A DNA stretch of 64,000 bases from Oscheius dolichura (lineage: Eukaryota; Nematoda; Chromadorea; Rhabditida; Rhabditidae), in assembly GCA_932521035.1 (NCBI GenBank), contig OW051497.1:11842001-11906000 (forward strand). Direction: 5' to 3'. The notes below the pieces were generated by a model. That model was not told the origin of the DNA. It did no database searches and saw only the letters and a program-made list of their open reading frames with translations. The position numbers were made by a program, and so were the translations under genes. Position 1 is the first letter of the stretch; every line of letters starts with the position of its first letter. Positions 45,782 through 57,673 of the stretch are shown here, one piece after another.

Positions 45782-48700
45782 TCGGCTGTTCCAGTTTAAA
45801 AACTGAAATTGTCCTTAGAAATAATGATTTCTCGCCATCATTTACGGATAAAGCGAAAAACAGAAGATAGCAGAGTGCATGAAAAGAGGATGCAAGGTGC
45901 AAATAAAGAAGAGAAATACCCACAAATGTGTCCATGACTTACGCTGCTTGTACATAAGACGTCAATAGGGAGAGGAGGCTAACATAGCTACAAAGAGGTC
46001 GGAGGGTGGCGGATTAAAGGACTGGGTGGTCTAGTATTATAGCGCGAAATGATTTGCGCGTGATGGAAAACTTGACGGGACCGGCCACTTCAATAGCTAA
46101 TATTATGATGCTATCGAAGTAGAACAAATCACACTGTACACCTCTGTCGATGGTATCTCCGTGTTATCGTGAACAAAAAGTGTTGTTTTGGCCGGGGGGA
46201 TGCTTTTGGTTGGGAGGGGGTAAGAGGAGGTGGCGGCTGTAAATAACTGAATGATAAGTCCATCCCCCATGAGGATCGTGATATACTAAGTGCTCTTTCC
46301 CAGCAGCAATCGTCTACAAAGAAAAGGCAGAACGTGGGAAAATGGCGGGTAAATCTCATAAGGGGTGAAGTGGACGACAGATGGCCGAGTGGCGCGCGAG
46401 GTCAACTGTGAATTGGTATGAGGCCGATAGACAGGCAAATTTTACCTCCAGCTGGTTTTATCACATCTATCAAGGAAATGGATAGTACCCCGACCAGCTG
46501 CTGCTGTTTTGCATTAACTAGGAAGGACCAAAACAGAAAAAATAGACCAAAACAAGGCCTCCTCTTGGAATTTCTTAGCAGCACTACAGGTTTAGGAGAA
46601 GCCAGCGAGGGTCTGTACTGTCATTACTCATTTCCGACGCATATGGCATGCAGCTGGGCTGTACCTGGCACGCCTACGACAGCTAGGAGAATGGTCAAAA
46701 GGTCAGCTTGCCTTTCTGTTGTGCATTACGGTTATTGAATGCGAATAAAGGAGGTATACGGATATGTACTAGTTGTAAGGATACTGGAAATAATGAAAGG
46801 ACATTGAACAGCTGATTGGTTCCGAAAAGAATTCCGCCTCGTTGATTTCCTTTGAATGGACAGGGGATCTCGTTAATATGGTGACATAGAAGAAGATCTA
46901 AGCCGTCTATTCTTCAAGGTACACAGCTTGTATATAGGGCTGGGGGTACTTGTTTTCTTAACATGAATTGCATTGGGTCTATTATGTGCGCCTAAGCAGG
47001 CAGGGATATAGCTGCCAATTTGGGCCCTAATAGGTCCATAACTCTGCATTTCTTGATTACAGTAATCTAAGAGAAAGGGGACAGAAATAGAAAGGGGCGA
47101 CGGAGAAAATGACACTAAAACGACGTGAGAATCTAGCTAATCGTCGTGTTTGACATAAGTACGACGATCAGGTGATGAAAGCATCTTAGAGGCAGAAATA
47201 GAAAGTTGAGTAATACGGGGGAAAGGCGAGAGGAAAACAAAAAGGACACGAGGACATCGTTATTTCCTTCTAGCCTTGTGTGATTAACCCAGATGTGTCA
47301 GGTCACCACAAATTAGACTGCACTCGCACTCAGCGCCATGGATACGGACTATCGGAGTTCACCCCGAGACTCTTTCACAATAGGGAATTGAGAAAGGGGG
47401 AGCAGTAAAGGGGAGTAATCCTAGGGTAAATGATAATCCGTAATTGCCTAACAATTACGGCTGCTCGTTGAGCCCTCAGCTCTCAGTATAGTAAATAACT
47501 GGAAGTGGAAGTTACGAGCCTCAATAGGACAGAACTGTGACCAGTAGGCTATCAAGTACCGATGTTCCAAAGTCCATAATTCAGTATCCTCGCAACTGAA
47601 TTCCCCAAACGCCTGTGAATATTCACAGGGTAAATTGACCAGGCTGGCACAAAGTTCTCCGGAATCTGATTACTCAGCGTGGGAAAGAGCAGGAAGCCGG
47701 TTTTTTTTTGCTCTTGTCTGGGAAAAATGAGCTCACTCATTAAAGAATCCATCTGAGCAAAAAAACAGAAAAAGAAAAAAGGAGAAAAGGGGTAGAGAAA
47801 TGTGTACTGCTCACGGATTGGATGAGTAGGAAGTGAATTGTTTACTGCACCGAACGACAAATGACATGCGGCTAATCCAGTCCACCCGAAAAATAACAGA
47901 ACACAGGACGGAGAAGAACACTGGGGGTATCGGGGCACTCTGCGAGTTGGCTTTTAATTTTAGTGACGAAGGAAGGAAAAGTAGTGACGGCATTAGACAG
48001 GGCTAGAGTTCTATGTAAATGAATGCCATGGATAAATAGGAGAAATTGAATAAGAGACGCTTTGATAAGCTCCAATTCAAATCCTCTCTAGTGCTCATAA
48101 CTACTGTGAGACGGAAAGAGCGATGAAGCGACGCGCGGGGGGAGGAAACCACTTAATCATCATTATGTATCACTGTGCTTATTTCAAGGAAGACAGAGAA
48201 ATTTGTTCCAAGCCTATAAAAATGGACGGAAGTCTACGTGTGACGAGCCGTCCAGGCGACTGGAATTACCGCGTGAAATCCTATAGTAAGCGCAGAACAA
48301 ACATGTCCCTGTGCGAAGAAACAAGCCATGTGCGTCATTTTTGCAAGCCTATGGAAACAAGACGTTTCCTGGTTCAGATAGGCCCTTGAGGGGAGGAGGG
48401 TAAAGACTGCCGGCCATGCAGATCTTTGTGCTGTCTCTTTGTTCAATGAATAGGCTGGAATATGGCTGGGGATCGCAGCTACGTGGCTATTACAAAAGTG
48501 AAGAATACATGAAATGTGTCAATATTCGACACAGGCTCTAAGATTATCCTGCTTTGACGTATATAGCTGAACTTGATCTCGCACTACTAAAGGGGGGAAA
48601 AGATCCCCCTGACGTCTTAGACTGTATCGCGAGGCGATGGACAAAACTATATGAAACATCGGACAAACACGAGGGTAGCATGTTGTTCGACCGTTTTGAC

Positions 48701-50032
48701 ACATGCCCCATGTCGTACACTAAATAAACAGGACCGAGATAAAAGACGAGGTTCAGAAGAATGGCCTGGAGGCGAGAGCTTTTAGGGCTCGAATTTTTAA
48801 AAGGACGCACTTTGCGCATGGGAAAAGGGCATTACGCCAAAGGTTCGCTTAGACTTTGTTGAACTTATCTGCTCCTAACTGAGTCATTGGTGGCTGGATC
48901 TCACTTCATACTAAAGTGGACTAAAGAAAAGTGGAGGGATCTTTTAGAAAAACAAGAGACCAGCTGGTGCCTGGCCCCGGGAAGTTTCCTCTTGGATACG
49001 AGGCTATCCATAGTCTCTTCTAGGTAATGGGATAGATAATGGCTGTGCTGGCCGGCCAAGTGGTTGGTCCGTGCAGTATTCATTTCATTGTTTACCCGCG
49101 CGTAGTCAACAAAACGAGGCGGCAAAACAAGCCGAGCAACACGCGTCCCGATGCTAATCTGGCGGGCCACCTAGAACAGCCAGTTGTTGGCGGCCAGCAC
49201 GCTGATGGCAGGAAAGTGAAAACTGCCCTCGAAAACTACCAATTGACTATGAGTGATGATGAGACCGGAAACTAGATGAATACATTCTGAGAAGGAAAAA
49301 AGGATCTTTATGAGGGGGAGAGAGATTAAACAGGACGAACACAGAGAGAGCACAACATTAATCAAGGAATTTAATGGCATCCAAACTAAAGCAATTAATC
49401 TTAATGAAAACTAACCTCTGCCGTGCCTCGAACGACATCTCGAAGTCCGTGAAATACCGGTGCAAAACATTCAAGTACCATTACCTGGGAAGGCAGAAAT
49501 ATGAGAACTTCCCTGAGACAATCATATCGACACCAGGGCGCCGTAAGACGGCGCTTTGGACATGAAAGGTTCCGCTCAAAAAGGGAGAGCCGCTACTCCG
49601 AGGCAATATCGAGTGCGAGAAAGCAAATTATGCATTGACTGGGGAGGCTCATTGTAGGGAAAACGATAACAGAATTAGGAAAAGGGAGGCTGGGAACCGG
49701 CAACGAGAAGGAATCAAATCATGGCCTTAGACGGCAACCAATAGGCTCCAAACCAGGATGCTGCTGGCGGAGAAACTAAAGAGGCCTCCCTTGAGAAGCA
49801 TTCAAGCATCAAAAGGAAGCTCCTTGTTTACAAGGGTCGTCAGAAGCGTGTACATGCACGTTAGTTCAACTTCCAAGTCCCGTGGGAGCCTAACCGGCAC
49901 AAAAAACAAGAGGACAGCGTGTGAATGTGACATGTTTCTAGTCAATTTAAGCAGGAAATAGCGAGTCCCCGGGTGGCTTTGGGTCGCCGGAAGACATTAC
50001 AGCACTACGCTCGTACTTGTTACCAAATCCGG
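45782..50032. other. Gene-poor region
   Basis: About 4.2 kb without a supported gene. Purine-rich runs, a poly-T run near 47701, and scattered short frames on both strands with no domain and no phase-matched exon chains. An A-box-like TGGCCGAGTGG at about 46383 has no B-box partner. Confidence 0.45.
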
Positions 50033-50806
50033 TTACTCAAACTTCCTCGGCTGTCGCTGATTGCTGGAGTTACACAGTTTTAAACCTGTATATGTTATAC
50101 ATAACTTAATAATGCTTTTGTTCTCGGGAACCCAAGAACTGTAATGGCTTCTTTGCGAGCCCAGAACCAAGTGCCTGTGCGCCTTCCGGTAGATGAACAG
50201 AAGGATGCAGATCGTGGGGGAGACCACGATTAATTAAAACGTAGCCACGAATGAGTGCACCTCAAGGATTTTCTTCTTTGTTTCATCGACTGTGAGAAAA
50301 AAATAGAATGACAAAGTCCCATTCATTACGCCAGATACGACAATATAAGAATAATCGACTAGTAAGTTAAGTACTCTGACAAGCCGAGGATTCAGATTAG
50401 ACAATGCCGAAAACGGTAGTAGCAGAAAGTAACGGTGGGTGAAGCACATTGCAATACTAGCTATCATGAAACCGATAAGGTATCCCCCTACACCCTGAAA
50501 GTTTTCATATATTCCGAGGTTACTGCAGAATAAGACGAACCCATAGAATATTGACTGGAACCTTGAAGTATTTCCAAAAGATTCCCTCGGCATAAACGTA
50601 AGGAATGGGATAAATAGGATTTACCTGAGCAAAGAAAATTGCTCCTTCTAGATTGTGAACATACGACGGATAGTTGTACTCAACAAAAGCCATTTAAACT
50701 TTCCCATTTGTGATGTTGACTGGAAAATGATCACATACGATGTCAAAACAACCAGCACAGTAGAGAAAGAAATAGACACAGTGTAGGCTATGAGTAAGCC
50801 CTGCAT
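50033..50806 (-). pseudogene. Nematode-type chemoreceptor remnant with in-frame stop
   Basis: The minus-strand translation shows a 7TM chemoreceptor of the Srh/Str-like superfamily. TM1 is in LLIAYTVSISFSTVLVVLTS (start 50806), followed by SQMGKFKWLLLSTTI, typical of the group. Further membrane segments are FQSIFYGFVLFCSNLGIY, GGYLIGFMIASIAMCFTHRY and YSYIVVSGVMNGTLSFYFF. In the next segment, FVATF-stop-LIVVSPTICILLFIYRK, a TAA at about 50230-50232 interrupts an otherwise continuous reading frame in the middle of a membrane helix. After RKAHRHL the frame runs out at 50033 and I see no last two membrane segments. No intron of normal shape removes the stop. A decayed, 3'-truncated gene is most likely; readthrough or a sequencing error is possible. 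Confidence 0.65.
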
Positions 50807-51095
50807 ATCAATAAGTAGATTGGTGCTCTGCTGTTTTATGCTTTAGGCTTAAAGGGATTGTCAGGGACCTTTGGATTAGTGAAAGACTTACAAGGGAACC
50901 TTTTCACCTTAGGTTGGACTCGTGAGACGAGACCTAGTGCATTCGATAGAGCGTCAAAAACTATCCCAGAAACTGTGTTCCATTTTCCCAAAATGACTCG
51001 CGTTACGCAGTAGCACGCCAATTCCGTTTTACATGTTAAATTTGTCAAAACTGGTTTTCGCCGTTGTATCCTTGGAATTGCAGTAGATAAAATGT
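50807..51095. other. Intergenic region upstream of the chemoreceptor remnant
   Basis: A minus-strand open frame (50836-51132) runs into the tRNA-like element and has no domain. No gene is supported. Confidence 0.4.
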
Positions 51096-51176
51096 GAAGC
51101 AGTGGCCGAGTGGATAGTGCACTCGCTTTCAAGATTTTTGCGCTTTTTCTGACCGAGTTCGAGTCCCTGTTGGAGC
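51096..51176 (+). repeat. tRNA-derived element (Pol III A and B boxes)
   Basis: Contains TGGCCGAGTGG, a perfect tRNA A-box, and GAGTTCGAGTCCC, a near-perfect B-box, about 50 bases apart, the spacing of a type II (Leu/Ser) tRNA with a long variable arm. The 7-base acceptor arms and the T-stem do not pair well, so a functional tRNA is unlikely. A decayed tRNA gene or the head of a SINE fits best. Confidence 0.55.
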
Positions 51177-51672
51177 AATCGTCTTTTGCTTCTATATTTT
51201 CACGAGAAAAACGGTTTTTGATGGATAACAGTTGTCAACTGATACCCAGGGTGAGTTTGCAGTCCTATTCAAGGATCTGTGAAGGATAAAGTGAAAAGGT
51301 TTCCTTGTTAACGTCTTTTTTCTGTGAAGCCCTTGACGGGAGTTCCCATGGCGTACTATCGACGGTTTCTCCACTAGACCACAGAGAGCTCCAATTTCAA
51401 CAACGGGGAATCCCGGCCAAGGGCTTTACAGAAAAAGGACGCTAAGTCTTTCACTAAGAAAAGGGGTCAAAATGTCAGTATTACTGAAATATTCCGACAG
51501 TGATACATTGTACGAAGGAAATGATCCCTGGGTTAGACTTCCCCTAATATTTCCCTACAGAATAGCAGAAGAGGGATCATGGAACCCTCTATGAGAAAAC
51601 CCTCTGATCTCCAAACATTTTTATTATAAATAAAGACCCGACTTCAGCTAAAAGGTAACAACATTTTGTGGG
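51177..51672. other. Intergenic region
   Basis: No supported coding frame. It contains ATAAATAAAGA at about 51628, which on the plus strand could be a polyadenylation signal. Confidence 0.4.
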
Positions 51673-52240
51673 TTATTGTTGTCGCCTGCTGCCGCCAAAA
51701 TTGCCAAAGTTATTCATGTCCATTCCATACTCGTTTGCTCTTATGTTTGTGTAATATTCAGAATCTCTTTGCTTTCTGTCTAAAGAATTATAGTAACGCG
51801 AAAGTAAAAAGATCTTTCCTGAATAAAACTCGAACAGCAAAGAACGTGAGGTGCCATTGGAACCATGAGAAAACATCACTTTCTGATCCTGAGAAACCGC
51901 TCGCATACCTTTGTTCTGCGTTCAGGTCAAAGTTGATCTTGTCCTTCCATGTTAACAGCGAGACCATTGTCCTTGTAGCATCTAAAGTTTAGTCCTGAAC
52001 ACCAGTCTTTTGGTTGTCTCAATTGCAACTTCTCCCAGTTGACTAGAGTGGGACAAAAAGTGTTTTTTGGACCGGTAGACGACGTCAAGTGATCTTTGTA
52101 ACCACTCTTGGGCAAATTTGGTTAAATCCTAAAAGCAGTAGTCGGTGAATTCTCGTCGTCTGTGTGGCTCACAAGCTGTTTCTGATCCAAAATGAGATAT
52201 GTTGCCATCATGCGGAGACTGTCAACAGGAAGGTATGTGA
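51673..52240 (-). CDS. Possible histone-fold (TAF6-like) protein, partial
   Basis: Minus-strand pieces look coding. After a TGGCAG acceptor at 52241 comes TYLPVDSLRMMATYLILDQK. Across a short intron it continues DLTKFAQEWLQRSLDVVYRS and KKHFLSHSSQ, which recalls the N-terminal histone fold of TAF6-type factors (LPxxSxxxxAxxLGI..., a long amphipathic helix, basic KR). The next exon (ATRTMVSLLTWKDKINF) and a last one ending NNFGNFGGSRRQQ at 51673 can be linked only loosely, and one junction near 51980 does not settle on a single phase. Upstream exons are not found. Could be a diverged gene or a pseudogene. Confidence 0.3.
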
Positions 52241-53623
52241 CTGCCAGTATAATTCTAACAACCACTTCAAGTAGAGCCTCCAGTTATTTTAGTCCATCGC
52301 GGAAATGGGGGTAATCCTCTTCATACACTTCCTTATATATTCAATTGTTCGCAGAATGGGGTGAGACATCCGTGTTTGCAGCTGCTTTTCGCCATTTCCT
52401 TCGTCTTTTTTCATGAAATGCGAAAAGCTCATTTCCGTTCGGGCGTCATTAACAACGAGTCGAGCAGGATTTTCTTGTTATGCGTACTAGTTTCTAATAA
52501 CGCTTCCGCTCGGAATTCCGACTCATTTTTTATTTTGTGTGATTTCCTTTCCGCTTTCGACTTTTCTCCTCAATAGCCAATAATCTATTTCATAGAAATG
52601 TCATCTTCTAACACATATCCGATGAATGCAAAAAGATCATCATCATTCTCACTTGACCTAGTTAAATTGAAGTTTTCAACTTCGTAGAAAAGTGCGTGTC
52701 ACAGCTGTATAAAGAATTCCGAGAATGGCGCGAACGCTCCTCTTCGACTTCCTTTCCAACAATCTTCTCAATCACAATTGGAGACACAAATTGTTGCCCC
52801 GTTCCGTGGCCGTAATCACCCCGTTCCAACAATAACTACAAACCATATGACTGGACTCGAACACATTCTTATTTTAGAACGTTTTCTCAGGGATAATCCT
52901 CCAGTGAAAGCCTCCTTCAGATTTGCATTCAAACTGTCGCGCCTGCTACGTGTTCTCTTTTTTTTTTCTTTTTGAAAAATTAAGTTGTTCTTTATCGTCA
53001 AAGCGAAACCCACTTACAAGGGAAGTAACGCTTTTAGAGAGTTTGGAAAACCAGGTCGGAGGCTGTTTCACGAATTTCATGGAATTGCTCAAAATTATCG
53101 GGGGTCAGTGGCTCTTTTCTGTGCTGTGCTTATTCAGCACGTCATTCTGCCTATGTAGAAACCAACCGGAGCCTTCTGGTGTTTAAGGATCAAAAATTAT
53201 GAAGACGAGAAAATGAGTCAAAATAATAGGGTTTTGACCTTCAAAACGGCGAGGGCGAGTTCGGGTACTTCCCTTGTTAGCCATACTAATAAGTCCTGAA
53301 TGCTGTTTTTCGAAGTTCCAAAAAGCTTTGAATTTCTTATTTTTCCCATACACCACTATTACTAAAGCTCCGGAAATCCAATTGCTCCGTTTTTATGGTT
53401 ATGGAAATTGGCCACTATATTCTGACTTCCACATCATCATTTCCAAAATAGCAGCACTTCTTTCTTGGTGTCACCGCTTCGGCTAACTAGGAGTTCGAAA
53501 TTGCTGTTTGAACCCGCGCCTAAGGCCGCAAACAAAGCAATTTGGCCTTATAAGCGCTTATTTTATTTGAATCCCATCTTCTGTAAGGCTAAAAAGTCAC
53601 CTTTGGATTATTAATAGCGTTTT
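52241..53623. other. Gene-poor region
   Basis: AT-rich, with a poly-T run at about 52960. Short frames only. A region at 53470-53530 carries TTCGAACTCC and TAGCCGAAGCGG (minus strand), weak tRNA-promoter-like words in the wrong order for a tRNA. Confidence 0.4.
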
Positions 53624-54165
53624 ATGTCTAGGAGGATGAGCGAAATGACGAGCGGCATCGTTACCGATGTTCTTGAAGAGATCAGCGAGGAGTCTGTACC
53701 ATCAGAGGAGTCTCTTACAGTAAGTAAGACCCTGGCTAACCTTATCAGAAGTTTAGGAAGAAGAACGACGAATGCGGCGGAAACTGGGGCGTGTGGATTC
53801 CCGAACATTTTTGGACAAGATACTAAAGTGAGTAAGATTTTGTATTGACAAATAGTTTTTTCCGGATAATTAGATATATTCCTTATAATATGATATTCAT
53901 GAGTAGGGGAGATTGACTTCCGTATAACTCGTACTCACCTCTTATTATTCAGGGAAGCTACCGAACAGCAGAAGATGACGCCGGATCCTCGACGCTCTCT
54001 TATTAGGTAGTTGAAGTATTTTTCATCCATTCAGATTTCTACTTTAGAGAGAGCTATTATTATGGGAGAAGGAGGGTACGGCACCTGTCGCGGCACAGTG
54101 CCATCAGGAACACGGCCGTCTCCTTGATGAGCTTCCGGAAGAAGTTCTTCATATTCGATCGAGCT
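53624..54165 (+). CDS. Basic N-terminal exons of an unrecognised protein
   Basis: Four exons link in phase: 53624-53718 (MSRRMSEMTSGIVTDVLEE..., acidic, ending EESLT), about 53757-53827 (EEERRMRRKLGRVDS, FLDKILK), about 53953-54007 (EATEQQKMTPDPRRSLI) and about 54048-54165 (RESYYYGRRRVRHLSRH, then SLMSFRKKFFIFDRA). The product is highly charged and looks like a cytoplasmic N-terminal domain leading to a membrane part. The next exon at 54627 does not match in phase, so either a small exon is missing in 54166-54626 or the two are different genes. No family recognised. Confidence 0.5.
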
Positions 54166-54618
54166 GTAAGTGCACAAGCTTTTTTTCCGTCTTTAGTTCG
54201 GTAGACGTCAATGGAAAAAATCAGCTGTCCTGATTATTTCTGCGCTTTGCAACGTTGTCAATTATAAGTTGTGATCAAAAGGTACATGATTAGAAAAAGA
54301 ATGAAAGGAAAAGAGATGAGGTCTTCTTGATATGCCTACATTACCATAAATGTACATGTGACGGAGCCAATTTGAATACCTTTCCATTGCAAATTACCTA
54401 GTCTTTCATCTCACCTCTGCGAGTACTCCTCCGCACCCCCCTTTCAACAACTCCTCTGTTTATCCTTTTCGGAAATGGCCAATCCTAATGCATTGGCTTC
54501 GACTGGTAGAGGGCCGCTGGGAAGGCTAAATTCAGTTTGTTCCCCCCTTATGTCAGATTCGGCAAATTTTTCCAACATCATGCTCTTTGCTCATTACATC
54601 CAGCGGGCATCTTAATTC

Positions 54619-54936
54619 ATGATCAGGCCGTCGTTTTTATTAAGAGTGGTCTATGCATTCTTAATACTTTTAACTCCATTCTACCTCTGGCAATGCCGTT
54701 CTTCTCTAGAATTATGCGACACTCCCAAATGTTGTCCTCATCTGGCCCCTGGCGTCAGCGACATCAATCTTATCTCTCGAGACTTTCTCCAATACCGAGG
54801 ATTATGGAACGACCACTTGAGGTAATCGGCTGAGGTAGAGATGACAATGGTTGGGATTTCCGTTTCCTTCCGGCTGGAGGTCGTTAGGTGCCTTAATATC
54901 TTCAGGGAAAGATTACGTTGCGCGTACTTTTTTTAA
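54619..54936 (+). CDS. TM-containing exon(s) with Cys-rich loop, partial
   Basis: The frame from ATG 54619 (or from an acceptor ending GATCAG at 54626) gives one strong membrane segment (FLLRVVYAFLILLTPFYLW) followed by CRSSLELCDTPKCCPHLAP and a polar stretch to NDHLR. A GTAATC donor at about 54823 and a TTCAG acceptor at 54905 lead to a short basic end, ERLRCAYFF, and a stop. The Cys-rich segment after the span is presumably extracellular. It may be the continuation of the gene at 53624, separated by an unseen exon, or an independent small protein. Confidence 0.4.
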
Positions 54937-55085
54937 AGACTGCCCTCTTTTGTTTTTCCACTGCCATCTTCCACAGCTTTAGGACCTAAGAAAAATGGCT
55001 AGATTACCAAACAGAGAAACAGAGACACAGCTGTGCCCGCCTAAAACACACGCTTTCTATTTCCGCCGTCCACAAACCAAATGGA

Positions 55086-55411
55086 GCAAATGGATGAACC
55101 TTTTAATGACCCCATCGAACAAGAACTTCGTGATGAGCTTGAAAACGATCAGGTTTCTTTTTTTTCTTGTTCTTTTCTCAGCTGACTTTCCTCGAAAAGA
55201 GCCCGTGTCTCGTGTTCTTTCTCGACTTCAGCCATTTCGCGTCTGGCCAGGCGGAAGCTTAAATTTAACGTTGATGACGTTGATTACGGGATAGATTATC
55301 TATTTTTAACCTTGGATTTAGCAGGGACTCCGTGACGAAACCTTGTTTATAAACAGTTCAGATTAGAAGCCATGTCACCTCCTTCCGTTTAGTAATCCCC
55401 CATGTTTTCAG
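55086..55411 (+). other. Possible 5' exons of the four-TM gene
   Basis: An acidic frame (MEQMDEPFNDPIEQELRDELE) before a GTTTCT donor and a basic/acidic frame (RLARRKLKFNVDDVDYGIDY) lie just upstream of the four-TM exons. They would make a sensible cytoplasmic N-terminus, but I could not find a phase-consistent set of junctions linking them to 55412. Confidence 0.25.
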
Positions 55412-56030
55412 GATATGTGCCTTTGTGGACTACTTTCGCTGGATCTTTCGGTCCATCTTATTTGTTGTGTAGAGGTAAGTCCATCAATCTTCTCCCTTTG
55501 TTTCCATCCCCTGTTTTAGGTGTTCTTCTCCATGGTTTTGCTCATTCAAGCTCCAGACTTGCTCTCTTCCAACGGGACTTACTTTTATTTCCTCGGAACC
55601 TTTGACGGTTGCGGTGTTTACTTCTTCACTCTCCATTTGATCAGTAGACGCCCTGGGCAGTTTGATTAACATAATAATCTTTCAGTGTGCGTGTCTTGTG
55701 TATGTACGGCTCTGCTTCTATACATCGGAGGGAAGCTGAAAAAACCAAATCTCGTAATCGCCCATTTGGTCTGGCAGCTCTTTTTTATCCTAATGACTAT
55801 AACTCTCTCCATTGGTAATCCAAAAAGAAGCAAAAAAGGCAAATAATCTTTCAGCCCTTCTCAATCTGGGAAGCAAAGGAGTGATGTTGATGCCCTCCAG
55901 CATCGTGCTCAGCATCATGCTCATCACACCTGGTAGGCCATATCATGTTTCATAGCCAAAACGCATGACCAATATGGTTACTAAGTGCAACACAAACACT
56001 GGATTAGGCTCTGCCAGCTGCTGTCTCTAG
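55412..56030 (+). CDS. Four-TM protein, LAPTM/DUF7027-like (5' incomplete)
   Basis: Exons 55412-55474, 55520-55643, 55686-55814, 55855-55932, 56008-56030, all in phase. The sequence gives four membrane spans: CLCGLLSLDLSVHLICCVEV joining VFFSMVLLI, then an extracellular loop with NGT, then GCGVYFFTLHLI joining CVSCVCTALLLYIGG, then LVIAHLVWQLFFILMTITLS, then MPSSIVLSIMLITP. It ends GSASCCL. The Cys-rich start of TM1, the Lys-rich short loop (GGKLKKPN) and the layout resemble small four-TM families such as LAPTM4-like or DUF7027 proteins of nematodes. Function is unknown; membrane location is clear. The first exon(s) with the start codon are not settled. Confidence 0.6.
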
Positions 56031-56701
56031 AGAGCATGCCGCCAAAATGAGCTCTACAGACGGACTGGTCAGAGTTTAATGGGAACTTAAAAAATAAAAC
56101 TCTAATTGTTGTCTGTTTGCGTTTGAGCGAAACATTTTGGACTCCGCTTGGAAGAAAGTCATTGAATCTGAAACAATAAGCAGTCAAAGTTCGCGGACTA
56201 TTATTCCCAATGGTTCAAAGACTAGAAGATTTAGGGCTGGCCGAAGTGTGGTGGAGCTATCTGACGTACTGTTTCTATCGGCAGTTAAAGAAGAAAGAAA
56301 GGAAAAAGAAGCTGTCTGGGACGTCTTCCGAGTGCATGGAAATACCTCAGACGGAATGCTGACCTTTCTTCCTCCTTCTCAAACAAACGTGTTTTTTGTA
56401 AATGTGTCTACGGGTAAAATAAATTCTTTTATCTTGTGACTTTGTTGAAAGGGATCGGGATCAATAGCAGGCAGGCGCTAAAACGCCCGTGTGTTGCTGT
56501 TGTGCGGGTACAGTAGAGTGAGCCGACCTCTCTAGTTACTCAACGTATGGAGCGCTATCGCCAGCAGCAGCATTCGGATACCGCGTAAGATTCTCACCTT
56601 TCCCATATCGAATGTCGGGGCCGCCGTCTTCTCATTTGTGCTTCTACCCAGCCTATTGACGGTTGTCCCTATTCTCTTCTCGAAATCCCCCTTCCAATCA
56701 G
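56031..56701. other. Intergenic and 5' region of the first Six gene
   Basis: No complete gene. A frame from ATG 56609 (MSGPPSSHLCFYPAY) is in the same frame as the first Six exon but hits TGA 56654 before it. It could be the true N-terminus if a short intron removes the stop; no clean junction was found. Confidence 0.35.
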
Positions 56702-57673
56702 CCGTCTTCCAGACTCTCGCTATGTTCCTTCTCACCGGACGAGATCTCGTGTATTTGCGAAGCCTTAGAAACAGAAGTCGACAGATTAGTACGTCCTTTC
56801 TCTAATAAACCTGACAAACACGTTTAGGCCTATTTCCTTTGGTCCTTGCCACCAGCTGAAGATGTTTTGGGACTTGAAAGTGTTCTCAAAGGGCATGCTC
56901 TAGTAGCTTTCCACAGAGAAAACTATAAGGATCTCTACAGGATTCTGGAGCATCATCAGTTCTCCTCCCAGAATCACGCATCCCTCCAACAGTTGTGGAT
57001 GAACGCCCATTATAATGAGGTAGGACCCAGGAGCAAGGCTACAGTAGCATAGTAAACGTGCCAAAGGCGGCAGGTGTCACATTTCAAAGAGCTTTTGTAA
57101 AACAGGTGCAATCTCGGCGAGAGCTTTGACCAAGTTACGGTGGCTATCTTAGAATAAACAATTTTCTTTAGGCAGAGAAGGTGCGAGGGAGGGAGCTGGG
57201 CGCTGTTGGGAAATACCGAATTAGAAGAAAGTTCCCCCTCCCGAGAACAATTTGGGACGGAGAGGAGACCAGCTACTGTTTCCGAGTAGGCTTCCTTATG
57301 TAGATTAGAATTCTTTTTTTAGGAAAAGTCTCGGCATTTGCTAAGAGATTATTACACCAAAAATCCCTATCCCAGCCCTAAAGAGAAGAAAGACCTAGCC
57401 CACCAGACCCACCTCACCATGACCCAGGTCTCCAACTGGTTCAAGAATAGGCGCCAACGGGACAGAGCGGCAGACGTCAAGGGAGGGTAAGCCTTGACAT
57501 GTAGAGACAATCTAGGACAATATTCAGGGAGCCAGGAGCTATTCGAACATCATCCGCTACCAGTGAAGAAGAAGAGAGAAAAATGCTTTATCCAACAATG
57601 TTACCAGCCATTCCTTTACCCTATGCCTATCCCCTCTACTGATTCAACGAGTAAATTTTCCATTGCTCACTAA
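56702..57673 (+). CDS. Six1/2-class homeobox transcription factor (copy A)
   Basis: Exons 56702-56788, 56828-57019, 57172-57295, 57323-57486, 57528-57673. The SIX domain runs from [14 protein letters not shown] through [26 protein letters not shown] and [20 protein letters not shown] to [16 protein letters not shown]. The homeodomain follows directly: [35 protein letters not shown], and the recognition helix [21 protein letters not shown] and NPYPSP place it in the Six1/2 (C. elegans ceh-33/34) subfamily rather than Six3/6 or Six4/5. The C-terminal tail is short and ends STSKFSIAH. It is nuclear and binds DNA through the homeodomain, usually together with an Eya co-activator bound to the SIX domain. 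The exon with the start codon is not identified. Confidence 0.93.

Noticed and set aside
46383-46400. TGGCCGAGTGG as a tRNA gene
   Set aside because: Only an A-box word; no B-box within tRNA distance and no cloverleaf.
53460-53535. tRNA on the minus strand
   Set aside because: B-box-like and A-box-like words occur in the wrong order and spacing.
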